The notes under the pieces are model-generated. The model saw nothing but the letters and a program-made list of their open reading frames with translations, was not told the origin of the DNA and searched no databases. Of a stretch of 37,087 nucleotides of DNA, positions 8,378-15,153 are shown piece after piece. The translations under genes and the position numbers were made by a program. Source of the DNA: SVQP01 sp045606685 (GTDB taxonomy: Bacteria > Bacillota > Clostridia > Oscillospirales > CAG-272); NCBI GenBank assembly GCA_045606685.1, contig JAZUSJ010000219.1, forward strand, positions 1-37,087. The letters run 5' to 3'. The first letter of the stretch is position 1. Each line of letters begins with the position of its first letter.

Positions 8378-8605
8378 ATGGAACAGGCAAAAATAGATCG
8401 CATCAACCAGCTTGCCGCCAAAGTCAAAAGAGGCGAGCAGCTGACACCTGAAGAGCTTGAGGAGCGTGCAGCGCTTCGTACCGAGTATATCCGCGAATTC
8501 CGCGCATCCATGACAGGCATTCTGGATAACACGGTGATCGTGCGCCCCGACGGCACGCGCGAGCAGGTTTCCGACCGTGCAAAGGCTGATGCAGACAAGT
8601 CATAA
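8378..8605 (+). CDS. DUF896 (YnzC-like) small cytoplasmic protein
   Basis: A 75-residue protein of the DUF896/YnzC family common in Firmicutes. The N-terminal two-helix hairpin is clear: KIDRINQLAAKVKRGEQLTP, then EELEERAALRTEYIREFRAS. It is followed by the family's conserved turn (MTGILDNTVIVRPDGT) and a charged, probably disordered tail. GAAAGGA precedes the ATG. The family has a solved two-helix structure in Bacillus but no established molecular role; an SOS-region link in Bacillus does not apply to this context. It follows the ABC exporter by 14 bases and ends just before a terminator at 8624-8651, so it is the last gene of that transcript. Confidence 0.9.
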   Translation: MEQAKIDRINQLAAKVKRGEQLTPEELEERAALRTEYIREFRASMTGILDNTVIVRPDGTREQVSDRAKADADKS

Positions 8606-8620
8606 AATCCAATTTTCTTA

Positions 8621-8661
8621 TACAAAAAGCCCTTTACAGAAAGGGCTTTTTATGTTATACT
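8621..8661 (+). promoter_or_regulatory. Compact terminator-promoter element, copy 1
   Basis: A perfect 12-bp stem (AAAAAGCCCTTT with AAAGGGCTTTTT, 8624-8651) with a four-base loop ends the DUF896 transcript. TTTACA at 8633-8638 spans the end of the left arm and the loop, and lies 17 bp before TATACT at 8656-8661. The same bases can therefore serve as terminator and as -35 of the next promoter. It is 37 of 41 identical to 10151-10191. Confidence 0.75.
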
Positions 8662-8693
8662 GAAAGCATAGTGTAAGGAAAGGAGTGCACGCA

Positions 8694-10145
8694 ATGCAGG
8701 AGAAAAAAAGAAATTTCAAGCCGCTTTTGATCGTTGGCACCGCATCATTGTATCTGATCATTTTTCTGTGTGCGTGTGTACTTTTAATCGGTGTGCTGTT
8801 GCGTGCCTGCTCCATGGTAGAAACGCCCGAAAAGCCAAAACCCGAACAGCAAACGGCAATTGATACTGAGCATACGACCGAGGACTTGATTACCGAATCC
8901 GAGCAGACCACGCAAACTCCCGTTCCCGTGCCACCTGACGATTGGTACGGCTATGAGTACGGCTTGGAAACCGTGATAGAGGACTCCTATCTGCAAACCA
9001 TCACGTTCTGTGCAGAGCGATTTTGCTTGCCTTACGATTCCGAGATCGCTTCAATAGACGGTACTGTCCAACATGGCAGAATCACCCTGAACGGCCAGTG
9101 GTACGATGATATTGCGCACAATGTGGAAATGCTTGCACAGTTCAGCGACGATTTTCTTCAATTCTATGCAGACTCCCCCGCCGAGCTCTCGATCATTCAA
9201 AGAATACAGCGCACCAAAGCTTGCTCTGTAATACGAAATCCTTACGCGGAAGGCACATGGGGGCAGATAGCGATATACCGCATTGAAAATTCGTATTACT
9301 TCGTGTTTTTCGATCAAAGCGGCACGGTGGAAAGGATAGACTCGGCCGAAATCCGATACACCAAGGTGGACGAAATCTATGAATCGGGGCTGGGTAAGCA
9401 TCTGATGATCGGTATAGAAGACTATATGGAAGAGCAAAACGCGTTTATCTCTCCTGCGCCAACTTCATTCGCCATCAAGCTTTATCAAATCAAACAATAC
9501 GGATTGCAACCGATGCTGGTCAAATTCAATGCCGAAGACTACTACTATGCTTGCGCATATTACACTCCAACGCATACGCATCCGGAAATTGAAGCTTTCC
9601 AATTCTGTTGCAAGGATCATTACGTTTGGGTCAGATACGAGAACCCGGAGCAGATAGCCCAATCCCATAACGGCATGGAATTCCTTTGTGCTTTTCAGGT
9701 CAACCGAACGCTGTTTTGCGAAGACATTGGAGTAAAGGCCGGCTTATCCAAGGATCTTGCAAACTTCCACCGCTACACACCCGTATTTGAAAACGGCTTC
9801 AACACAGCGACCGCTATCCTCTTTGACCAATGCTTTATCTACATCAACGTATCAAATCACGAAACGGCATACCATTCTACAGACCTGTTTGACCATGAGC
9901 ATATGATATTTGACTGCGTCGAGCTTGACGGACAGTACCATGTACCAATCCATCTTTACACCGTAGATGCCGACCAAATACGTCGGGACAACAACTTGCT
10001 TGAAGAGGAGCTCGGGGCGTACTACGACCGAGTCATGAAGGTCATGATCGCGGACAAATACAGCGTTTACATTTCCCAAACCGGCTCAACCAAATATTAC
10101 GGTTTGATCCCTTTGGAGGATATGCAAGACATGATTTCTGAATGA
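8694..10145 (+). CDS. Orphan membrane-anchored extracytoplasmic protein
   Basis: A 483-residue protein of no family I recognise. The ATG at 8694 is chosen because AAGGAAAGGAG ends eight bases before it; the in-frame GTG at 8685 overlaps that site. A basic N-terminus (MQEKKRNFKP) leads into a long hydrophobic segment at about 11-37, ending in LLRAC, which could be an imperfect lipobox. A Thr/Glu/Pro-rich linker follows at about 42-82, then some 400 residues rich in Tyr, Phe, Asp and Glu with scattered Cys. No catalytic motif, metal site or repeat was recognised. The gene is monocistronic and is bracketed by two near-identical terminator-promoter elements. Its codon use looks less GC-biased at third positions than in tsaE-ispF downstream, which may mean a separate origin. 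Function unknown. Confidence 0.75.
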   Translation: MQEKKRNFKPLLIVGTASLYLIIFLCACVLLIGVLLRACSMVETPEKPKPEQQTAIDTEHTTEDLITESEQTTQTPVPVPPDDWYGYEYGLETVIEDSYLQTITFCAERFCLPYDSEIASIDGTVQHGRITLNGQWYDDIAHNVEMLAQFSDDFLQFYADSPAELSIIQRIQRTKACSVIRNPYAEGTWGQIAIYRIENSYYFVFFDQSGTVERIDSAEIRYTKVDEIYESGLGKHLMIGIEDYMEEQNAFISPAPTSFAIKLYQIKQYGLQPMLVKFNAEDYYYACAYYTPTHTHPEIEAFQFCCKDHYVWVRYENPEQIAQSHNGMEFLCAFQVNRTLFCEDIGVKAGLSKDLANFHRYTPVFENGFNTATAILFDQCFIYINVSNHETAYHSTDLFDHEHMIFDCVELDGQYHVPIHLYTVDADQIRRDNNLLEEELGAYYDRVMKVMIADKYSVYISQTGSTKYYGLIPLEDMQDMISE

Positions 10146-10150
10146 GAAAA

Positions 10151-10191
10151 TACAAAAAGCCCTTTACAATAAGGGCTTTTTGTGTTATAAT
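10151..10191 (+). promoter_or_regulatory. Compact terminator-promoter element, copy 2
   Basis: An 11-bp stem (AAAAAGCCCTT with AAGGGCTTTTT, 10154-10181) ends the preceding gene. TTTACA at 10163-10168 lies 17 bp upstream of a perfect TATAAT at 10186-10191, which should drive tsaE and the genes behind it. Sequence and geometry match 8621-8661. Confidence 0.75.
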
Positions 10192-10224
10192 TAGTTTGAA
10201 TAAGTGTTTTGACAGGATATACAT

Positions 10225-10689
10225 ATGAATAAAGACTTTACTTTACCGCTTTGCGTCGGGACGCAAAGCCCCGCCGAAACCGAGAAAGTAGGCGCGGCGC
10301 TGGCAAGTGCTATGGCCGATGATAAATCGTTGCCCCGCTTCGTTGCCCTTTACGGAGATCTCGGCGTGGGCAAGACCGCTTTTACGCGCGGCTTTGCATC
10401 AATCCTTTCTCCCGATAGCCTTGTGCGCTCCCCCACCTTTACCTTAGTAAACGAATACCGCAATAAAACCACCAAGCAATCGCTGTTTCATTTCGATATG
10501 TACCGCATCGACTCGGAGGACGATCTGTACTCCATGGGCTTTGACGATTATCCCGACCGCGGCATTTGCATTGCAGAGTGGTGCGAAAAGATTCCGTACG
10601 CGCTTCCCATGCACTATCTGCGCGTCACCATTACCAAAAATGACACCGAGCAGCCGGACAGCCGCGAGATCTTGATAGAAAGGATCTGA
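10225..10689 (+). CDS. tsaE: tRNA t6A biosynthesis ATPase TsaE
   Basis: P-loop ATPase of the TsaB-TsaD-TsaE complex that makes N6-threonylcarbamoyladenosine at position 37 of ANN-decoding tRNAs. The 154 residues match the usual length. Walker A is GDLGVGKTAF at about 46-55; the family block SPTFTLVNEY follows, then FHFDMYRI and GICIAEWCEKI, where the conserved Glu-Trp pair sits. The ATG at 10225 follows a weak ribosome site (ACAGGATATACAT). It is the first gene behind the promoter at 10163-10191 and lies three bases before tsaB. tsaD and the usual rimI are not adjacent, so they must be elsewhere. Confidence 0.95.
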   Translation: MNKDFTLPLCVGTQSPAETEKVGAALASAMADDKSLPRFVALYGDLGVGKTAFTRGFASILSPDSLVRSPTFTLVNEYRNKTTKQSLFHFDMYRIDSEDDLYSMGFDDYPDRGICIAEWCEKIPYALPMHYLRVTITKNDTEQPDSREILIERI

Positions 10690-10692
10690 CAG

Positions 10693-11397
10693 ATGAAGAT
10701 TTTGGCTCTTGATTCCACCGCCGTTGTCGGCACGGTGGCCCTGTGCGAGGACGAGCGCCTGATCGCACACTATACACTCAATACGGGCAACACCCACAGT
10801 CAGACGCTGCTGCCCATGATCGAATCCGTCCTGCGCTCGGCAGAATGGACGGTGGACGACGTTGAATTGTTTGCCGTCAGCCAAGGCCCCGGCTCGTTTA
10901 CGGGTGTGCGTATCGGCATTGCCACGATCAAGGGATTGGCCTTTGGCAAAAATATTCCCTGCGCGGGCGTATCCACGCTGGAGGCTCTTGCATATAATCT
11001 GCGATATATGAACGGCATGATCTGCCCCGTTATGAACGCGCGACGCGCACAGGTCTACAACGCGCTGTTTTCCTGCAAGGACGGCAAGCTGACGCGTCTT
11101 TGCCCCGACCGCGCGATCTCGATCGCAGAGCTGGACGAGGAGCTGGCCGCAATGGATCAGCCCATTTACTTGGTCGGTGACGGCTACGATATCACGTGCG
11201 AGGGCTTGCAAAAAACCGCAGCCCTGCCCGTTCCCGAGGAGCTGCGCTGCCAGAGCGGCTACAGCGTAGCGCTTTGCGGACTTGCGGCATACAAGAACGG
11301 TGGTGTCACGGATGATACCACGCTCGCACCCGTTTACCTGCGCCCCTCGCAGGCAGAGCGCGAAAGAAACGAACGTCTTGCCAAGCAAAATCAATAA
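10693..11397 (+). CDS. tsaB: tRNA t6A biosynthesis protein TsaB
   Basis: Scaffold partner of TsaD in t6A synthesis, an ASKHA-fold pseudo-protease. The 234 residues are normal for the family. The N-terminus MKILALDSTAVVGTVAL is the typical first strand pair. Next come HSQTLLPMIESVL and the signature SQGPGSFTGVRIGIATIKGL at about 59-80, followed by VSTLEALAYN. The ATG follows tsaE by three bases, with AAAGGATCTGAC as the ribosome site inside the tsaE end, so the two are translationally linked. The C-terminal part is more divergent, as usual. It is followed after 27 bases by rpiB. Confidence 0.94.
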   Translation: MKILALDSTAVVGTVALCEDERLIAHYTLNTGNTHSQTLLPMIESVLRSAEWTVDDVELFAVSQGPGSFTGVRIGIATIKGLAFGKNIPCAGVSTLEALAYNLRYMNGMICPVMNARRAQVYNALFSCKDGKLTRLCPDRAISIAELDEELAAMDQPIYLVGDGYDITCEGLQKTAALPVPEELRCQSGYSVALCGLAAYKNGGVTDDTTLAPVYLRPSQAERERNERLAKQNQ

Positions 11398-11424
11398 TTT
11401 CAAATACGGAGAGGAACACAGAAT

Positions 11425-11883
11425 ATGCTTATCAACAAAATTGTCATCGGATGCGACCATGCAGGATATGCTCTGAAGGAACAGATCAAGCAGTATCTTG
11501 CCACTAACGGTGTTGAAGCGCTGGACGTTGGCTGCTACAGCCCCGAAGCCTGCAGCTATCCCGACATTGCGCACGCACTGTGTTCTCAAATTCAGAGCGG
11601 GGCTTACACGACGGGGATCCTGATCTGCGGCACGGGCATTGGCATGTCCATGTGTGCAAACAAGCATGCAGGCATTCGTGCCGCTTGCTGCTCTGATACC
11701 TTCTCTGCCCGCGCAACACGCATGCATAACGATGCCAACGTGCTTTGCTTTGGCGCACGCGTCGTAGGTTACGGCGTGGCTTGCGAGCTGGTTGAAGCAT
11801 TTTTAAACCAAGAATTTGAGGGCGGTCGCCATCAGCCTCGCGTTGATGCGATCAATGCTCTGGACGAAAGTGAGAAAAAATGA
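11425..11883 (+). CDS. rpiB: Ribose-5-phosphate isomerase B (RpiB/LacA/LacB family)
   Basis: Sugar-phosphate isomerase interconverting ribose-5-phosphate and ribulose-5-phosphate in the cytoplasm. At 152 residues it is the usual length. The N-terminal GCDHAGYALKEQIKQYL contains the substrate-binding Asp-His pair. DVGCYSPEACSYPDIAHALC is the SxxxxYPD region, and ILICGTGIGMSMCANKHAGI holds the active-site Cys and the anion-binding GTGIG loop. MHNDANVLCFGARVVG follows. The family also includes galactose-6-phosphate isomerase subunits, but the single gene next to rpe favours RpiB. GAGAGGAACACAGAAT precedes the ATG. Its stop overlaps the ispD start (ATGA at 11880), so expression is coupled. Confidence 0.93.
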   Translation: MLINKIVIGCDHAGYALKEQIKQYLATNGVEALDVGCYSPEACSYPDIAHALCSQIQSGAYTTGILICGTGIGMSMCANKHAGIRAACCSDTFSARATRMHNDANVLCFGARVVGYGVACELVEAFLNQEFEGGRHQPRVDAINALDESEKK

Positions 11884-12659
11884 GTTATACTGCAAAAGAG
11901 GCTGCCCGCGACGTTGCCGACGTGCTGCGTGCTGCCGATAAAGAGGCCGGAAAGCGTAACTATACCGCCGCTGTGATCGTAGCGGGCGGAAACGGCACGC
12001 GCATGGGCACCAACGTAACCAAGCAGATGCTGCTGCTGGAGGGCAAGCCGATCGTGGTGCATACGCTGCTGGCGTATCAGAATACCCCCTGCATCAAGGA
12101 GATCGTTGTCGCGGCAAAGGAGGACGAGATCGACTTGTACGAGGGCTTCAAGAAAAAATACGGCATTACCAAGCTGACGCGCGTAGTGGCAGGTGGCGTA
12201 ACCAGACAAGCCTCGGCACTTGCAGGCGCAGAGGCGGTGAGCGACAAGGTGCGCTACGTAGCCATTGCGGACGCGGCACGTTGCCTGACCACACCGGAGG
12301 AGATCAGTCTGGTATGCCGCACGGCCTACAGAACCGATGCCGCATCCGCGGGAATTCCCGCCAAGGATACGGTCAAGGTGGTGGATAAAGCGGGATATAT
12401 CACCCAAACCCCCGAGCGCGCGCTTTGCTGGCAGGCACAAACGCCCCAGGTATTCCGCCATGCGCTCTACCTTGCCGCAAGCTACGCGGCCATCGAGCAT
12501 AAATTCACCGCAACCGATGATAACTCCTTGATCGAGTTTGTCAAGCACCCGGTCAAAATGGTCAAATGCTCGGCACAGAATATCAAGATCACAGAGCCGG
12601 ATGACCTTCCCTATGCGCAAATGATCCTTCGGATGCGCGATCAGGAGGACGAAGCATGA
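11880..12659 (+). CDS. ispD: 2-C-methyl-D-erythritol 4-phosphate cytidylyltransferase
   Basis: Third enzyme of the MEP isoprenoid pathway: MEP + CTP to CDP-ME + diphosphate. The nucleotidyltransferase loop AVIVAGGNGTRMG begins at about residue 31, followed by KQMLLLEGKPIVVHTLLAY. Later blocks are IPAKDTVKVVDKAGYITQTP, WQAQTPQVFRHAL and NIKITEPDDL, all typical of IspD. Two oddities appear. There is a charged extension of about 28 residues before the loop. The usual HDAARP motif reads ADAARC, keeping the key Asp but losing His and Pro. The ATG overlaps the rpiB stop, and the gene ends overlapping ispF, so a coupled ispDF pair is likely. The partner gene ispF makes the IspD assignment firm. Confidence 0.92.
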   Translation: MSYTAKEAARDVADVLRAADKEAGKRNYTAAVIVAGGNGTRMGTNVTKQMLLLEGKPIVVHTLLAYQNTPCIKEIVVAAKEDEIDLYEGFKKKYGITKLTRVVAGGVTRQASALAGAEAVSDKVRYVAIADAARCLTTPEEISLVCRTAYRTDAASAGIPAKDTVKVVDKAGYITQTPERALCWQAQTPQVFRHALYLAASYAAIEHKFTATDDNSLIEFVKHPVKMVKCSAQNIKITEPDDLPYAQMILRMRDQEDEA

Positions 12660-13129
12660 GGATCGGACACGGTTACGACGTTCATCGCCTTGTCAAAGGG
12701 CGCGAGCTGATCCTTGGCGGTGTCAGCATCCCTTACGAAAAGGGACTGCTTGGACATTCGGACGCGGACGTGCTTACCCACGCTATCATGGACGCGCTGC
12801 TGGGCGCAGCCGCCTTGGGAGATATCGGCAAGCATTTTCCTGACTCCGATCCTGCTTACAAGGGCGCTGACAGCTTAAAGCTTGCACAGCACGTATCCGC
12901 TCTGCTGACGCAAAACGGCTACTGCATCGGCAATATCGATGCCACCGTGATCGCGCAAGCCCCCAAGCTTGCCCCACACATTCCGCTCATGAAGCAAAAT
13001 CTTGCATTGGCACTTGGGTGCGACGAAAATCGCATCAATATCAAAGCCACCACCGAGGAGCATCTTGGCTTTACCGGAGAGGGGCTTGGCATGGCAGCGC
13101 ACGCAGTCTGCCTGATCACGCATATATAA
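12656..13129 (+). CDS. ispF: 2-C-methyl-D-erythritol 2,4-cyclodiphosphate synthase
   Basis: Homotrimeric metal-dependent cyclase of the MEP pathway, converting CDP-ME 2-phosphate to MEcPP and CMP. The 157 residues are the normal length. Metal ligands are visible at Asp8 and His10 (MRIGHGYDVHRL) and His42 (DADVLTHAIMDALLGAAALG). His34-Ser35 lie in the GLLGHSDAD loop. INIKATTEEHLGFTGEGLGM is the C-terminal family signature. The start overlaps the ispD stop (ATGA at 12656), so translation is coupled. A 133-base gap with no clear terminator separates it from rpe. Confidence 0.97.
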   Translation: MRIGHGYDVHRLVKGRELILGGVSIPYEKGLLGHSDADVLTHAIMDALLGAAALGDIGKHFPDSDPAYKGADSLKLAQHVSALLTQNGYCIGNIDATVIAQAPKLAPHIPLMKQNLALALGCDENRINIKATTEEHLGFTGEGLGMAAHAVCLITHI

Positions 13130-13262
13130 AAAGCACAGTACCCTGCGGCATCTTTTCAAACTTCTCTTGCTTTGGCATTCCCTGCCGCTGCTGCTGTGCG
13201 TATCTTCACACTATAGCGTATGACAAAATTCTACATTTCGCAACAGAAAGGAACAAAAAATT

Positions 13263-13934
13263 ATGACTTATATCGCTCCCTCCCTGCTGGCTGCCGACTA
13301 CGCGCATCTGGCCGATGAAATCAAAAAGGTAGAGGACGCAGGCGCGAACTATCTGCATCTGGACATCATGGACGGCGCGTTTGTTCCCAATATCAGCTTT
13401 GGCCCGGAGCTGGTCGCAGGCATCCGCAAGGATACCAAGCTGATCTTTGACGTGCATCTGATGATCAACGATCCCATTCGTTACGTAGACAGATTTGTGC
13501 GTGCAGGCGCGGATCTGATCACCTTCCATATCGAAAGCACCGATGATCCTGAGGCGGTGATCCGTTCCATCGCATCACATGAAATGCGTGTGGGTATTGC
13601 CATCTCGCCCAAGACACCCATTGAGCGCGTATTCCCCTATCTTTCCAAGATCTCGCAGGTCACGGTCATGACGGTTGAGCCGGGCTTTGGCGGTCAGTCC
13701 TTCATGATGCCCATGCTTGATAAGGTGCGCGTGCTGCGCAGATACTGCATAGAAAACGGCTTGAAGTTAGACATTGAGGTAGACGGCGGCATCACGCCTG
13801 AAAACGTGGGCTATTGCACCGGTGCAGGTGCCAACGTCATCGTGGCCGGCTCTGCCATCTTCAAGTCCAAAAAGCCGCGCTCGGTCATCTTCGGCATGAA
13901 GGAAGCAGCAAAGCTCAATCCGTTTTTGGGGTAA
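13263..13934 (+). CDS. rpe: Ribulose-phosphate 3-epimerase
   Basis: Pentose phosphate pathway enzyme interconverting ribulose-5-phosphate and xylulose-5-phosphate. The 223 residues form a TIM barrel. The N-terminal IAPSLLAADYAHLADEI is the substrate-binding strand. HLDIMDGAFVPNISFGP and FDVHLMI carry metal ligands and a catalytic Asp. VMTVEPGFGGQSFM is the flexible loop, and EVDGGITPENV contains the second catalytic Asp. GAAAGGAAC precedes the ATG. Together with rpiB 1.4 kb upstream it supplies both pentose-5-phosphate interconversions. In 13130-13262 I see no hairpin or strong promoter, so readthrough from ispF is possible. Confidence 0.97.
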   Translation: MTYIAPSLLAADYAHLADEIKKVEDAGANYLHLDIMDGAFVPNISFGPELVAGIRKDTKLIFDVHLMINDPIRYVDRFVRAGADLITFHIESTDDPEAVIRSIASHEMRVGIAISPKTPIERVFPYLSKISQVTVMTVEPGFGGQSFMMPMLDKVRVLRRYCIENGLKLDIEVDGGITPENVGYCTGAGANVIVAGSAIFKSKKPRSVIFGMKEAAKLNPFLG

Positions 13935-13940
13935 GTACGT

Positions 13941-14186
13941 ATGCCGGACAACAGCGACTGGAGACTGAGAAGACAGGATTCGTACTTGCTGGGAAAAACG
14001 CTGTATTTACGCAAATTTCCCGTGGAAAAGGATCACGATCATTGCGAGTTTTGCTGGGATAAATTTGCCCATTATCCTGATACTTTACATCAGGGATATA
14101 CCACTGCAGACAATTACTACTGGATTTGCCCCGATTGCATGAATGATTTCAAGGAAACGTTCAAGTGGACAATATGTAACGAATAA
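13941..14186 (+). CDS. Small CxxC...CxxC zinc-type protein, unknown function
   Basis: An 81-residue soluble protein that starts six bases after rpe. Two Cys pairs, HCEFCWDKF at about 34-42 and WICPDCMNDFKETFKW near the C-terminus, look like a four-Cys zinc site in a compact treble-clef or ribbon. The central YTTADNYYWICP region is rich in aromatics. I recall similar short proteins in clostridial genomes, but no function is known to me. The ribosome site is weak (GGGGTAAG), suggesting coupling to rpe. A perfect 14-bp terminator follows immediately. It is probably real because of the paired Cys motifs and its position within the transcript. Confidence 0.75.
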   Translation: MPDNSDWRLRRQDSYLLGKTLYLRKFPVEKDHDHCEFCWDKFAHYPDTLHQGYTTADNYYWICPDCMNDFKETFKWTICNE

Positions 14187-14219
14187 AACAACCCGACAGT
14201 GAAAGCTGTCGGGTTGTTT
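14186..14219 (+). terminator. Terminator closing the rpe transcript
   Basis: A perfect 14-bp stem, AAACAACCCGACAG with CTGTCGGGTTGTTT, with a six-base loop, directly after the stop of the small zinc-type gene. Confidence 0.85.
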
Positions 14220-14252
14220 AGTCCATTCAAATAGTAAAAGTATTCGGGGATC

Positions 14253-14368
14253 GCCCGAATTTTTATCCGTCATCCTCGAGCGCAGCGAAGGATCTTGATA
14301 AAAATTCGGGCAAGGCACAAGCTACTCTTCTCGCCCTTGCAAGATCCTTCGCTACGCTCAAGGATGAC
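14253..14368. repeat. Interleaved inverted repeats (A-B-A'-B')
   Basis: Arm A (14253-14267, GCCCGAATTTTTATC) is perfectly complementary to A' (14297-14311). Arm B (14269-14296, beginning GTCATCCTCGAGCG) is complementary to B' (14341-14368) at 26 of 28 positions. The order A-B-A'-B' means the two long hairpins exclude each other or form a pseudoknot. B contains the AGCGAAGGATCT word seen in dispersed intergenic repeats of many bacteria. No coding frame is supported here. Confidence 0.85.
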
Positions 14369-14420
14369 ACCTGCGCAAGCGCGGTGTCGCAAGGGCTCAC
14401 AATTTCCGATAATACCTAAC

Positions 14421-14454
14421 AAAAAAACAAGGGAAAGCCCAGCGGCTTCCCCTT
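14421..14454 (-). terminator. Terminator of the response regulator-MgtC operon
   Basis: On the minus strand AAGGGGAAGCC pairs with GGCTTTCCCTT (one G-U pair) and is followed by TTGTTTTTTT. It lies 10 bases past the stop of the MgtC-like gene. Confidence 0.85.
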
Positions 14455-14464
14455 CTCTTTTCAT

Positions 14465-15139
14465 TTACATCACGATCGACTTGATCTCGGGGAATTGGTC
14501 CGCAAGGTCAAGCAGTTCGTCGCTGATGCTGTCCTTGTGCAGGCGCACGTCCAGCGTGACGCGCACGTCACCGTTGTCCAGCTTTTCCATCTCCACGCCG
14601 GAGATCAGTATCTTCATTTCTTCCAGTCTTTTGCGAATTTGGGGCATAACGGTGTGATAGTCCTTGGAGATCACCAGCAAAAGCTCCTTGGAGGACTGCA
14701 TATCCCCCGGCAGAAATCTATGCAACGAGATCTGCAGCATGATCATAAGCACCGTGCAAAGCACGCCTACCGTATACATGCCCGCACCAAGCGCAAGGCC
14801 GATTGCGGCAGTTGCCCAGATGCCTGCGGCGGTGGTCAAGCCCTTGACCGATCCTCCGCGCACAAAGATCACACCCGCACCCAAAAAGCTGATGCCCGTG
14901 ATCACGTTGGACGCAATACGTGAGGCATCCGCCCCGATCACGTCGGCAAAGCCGTATTTGGAAACCACCATGATCAAGGTCGCGCCAAGCGCAACAATGA
15001 TATGCGTGCGTATTCCCGCCTCCTTGAGACGTTTGGTTCGCTCAAGACCGATCAGCCCACCGCACAGGCATGCTACCACGATACGTATCAGGTAATCCCA
15101 TGCACCGATGTGCTCAAAAAGCCATAAGTCCCAAGTCAT
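14465..15139 (-). CDS. MgtC/SapB family membrane protein
   Basis: A 224-residue inner-membrane protein of the MgtC/SapB family. Four to five hydrophobic segments cover about residues 15-150. The family marks are clear: CGGLIGLERTKRLKEAGIRT near the N-terminus, and then ADASRIASNVITGISFLGAG, the diagnostic MgtC block. The C-terminal ~70 residues form a soluble domain of alternating strands and helices, as in longer MgtC homologues. GGAGGAAACG precedes the ATG. The gene starts 14 bases after the HtrA-like gene and is the last of a four-gene minus-strand operon. In pathogens the family is linked to low magnesium and intracellular survival; here the context suggests an envelope-stress role, which is inference. 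Confidence 0.92.
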   Translation of the reverse strand: MTWDLWLFEHIGAWDYLIRIVVACLCGGLIGLERTKRLKEAGIRTHIIVALGATLIMVVSKYGFADVIGADASRIASNVITGISFLGAGVIFVRGGSVKGLTTAAGIWATAAIGLALGAGMYTVGVLCTVLMIMLQISLHRFLPGDMQSSKELLLVISKDYHTVMPQIRKRLEEMKILISGVEMEKLDNGDVRVTLDVRLHKDSISDELLDLADQFPEIKSIVM

Positions 15140-15153
15140 CGTTTCCTCCTGTA

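Noticed and set aside
10444..11727. Minus-strand frame of over 400 codons opposite tsaB and rpiB
   Set aside because: It is antisense to three recognised genes and contains no family motif; length is explained by codon bias of the true strand.
13130..13262. Promoter or terminator between ispF and rpe
   Set aside because: No convincing -35/-10 pair with 16-18 bp spacing and no stable hairpin were found, so nothing is annotated there.
14253..14368. Insertion sequence or MITE with terminal inverted repeats
   Set aside because: There is no transposase, no target-site duplication was seen, and the repeat arms are interleaved, not terminal.
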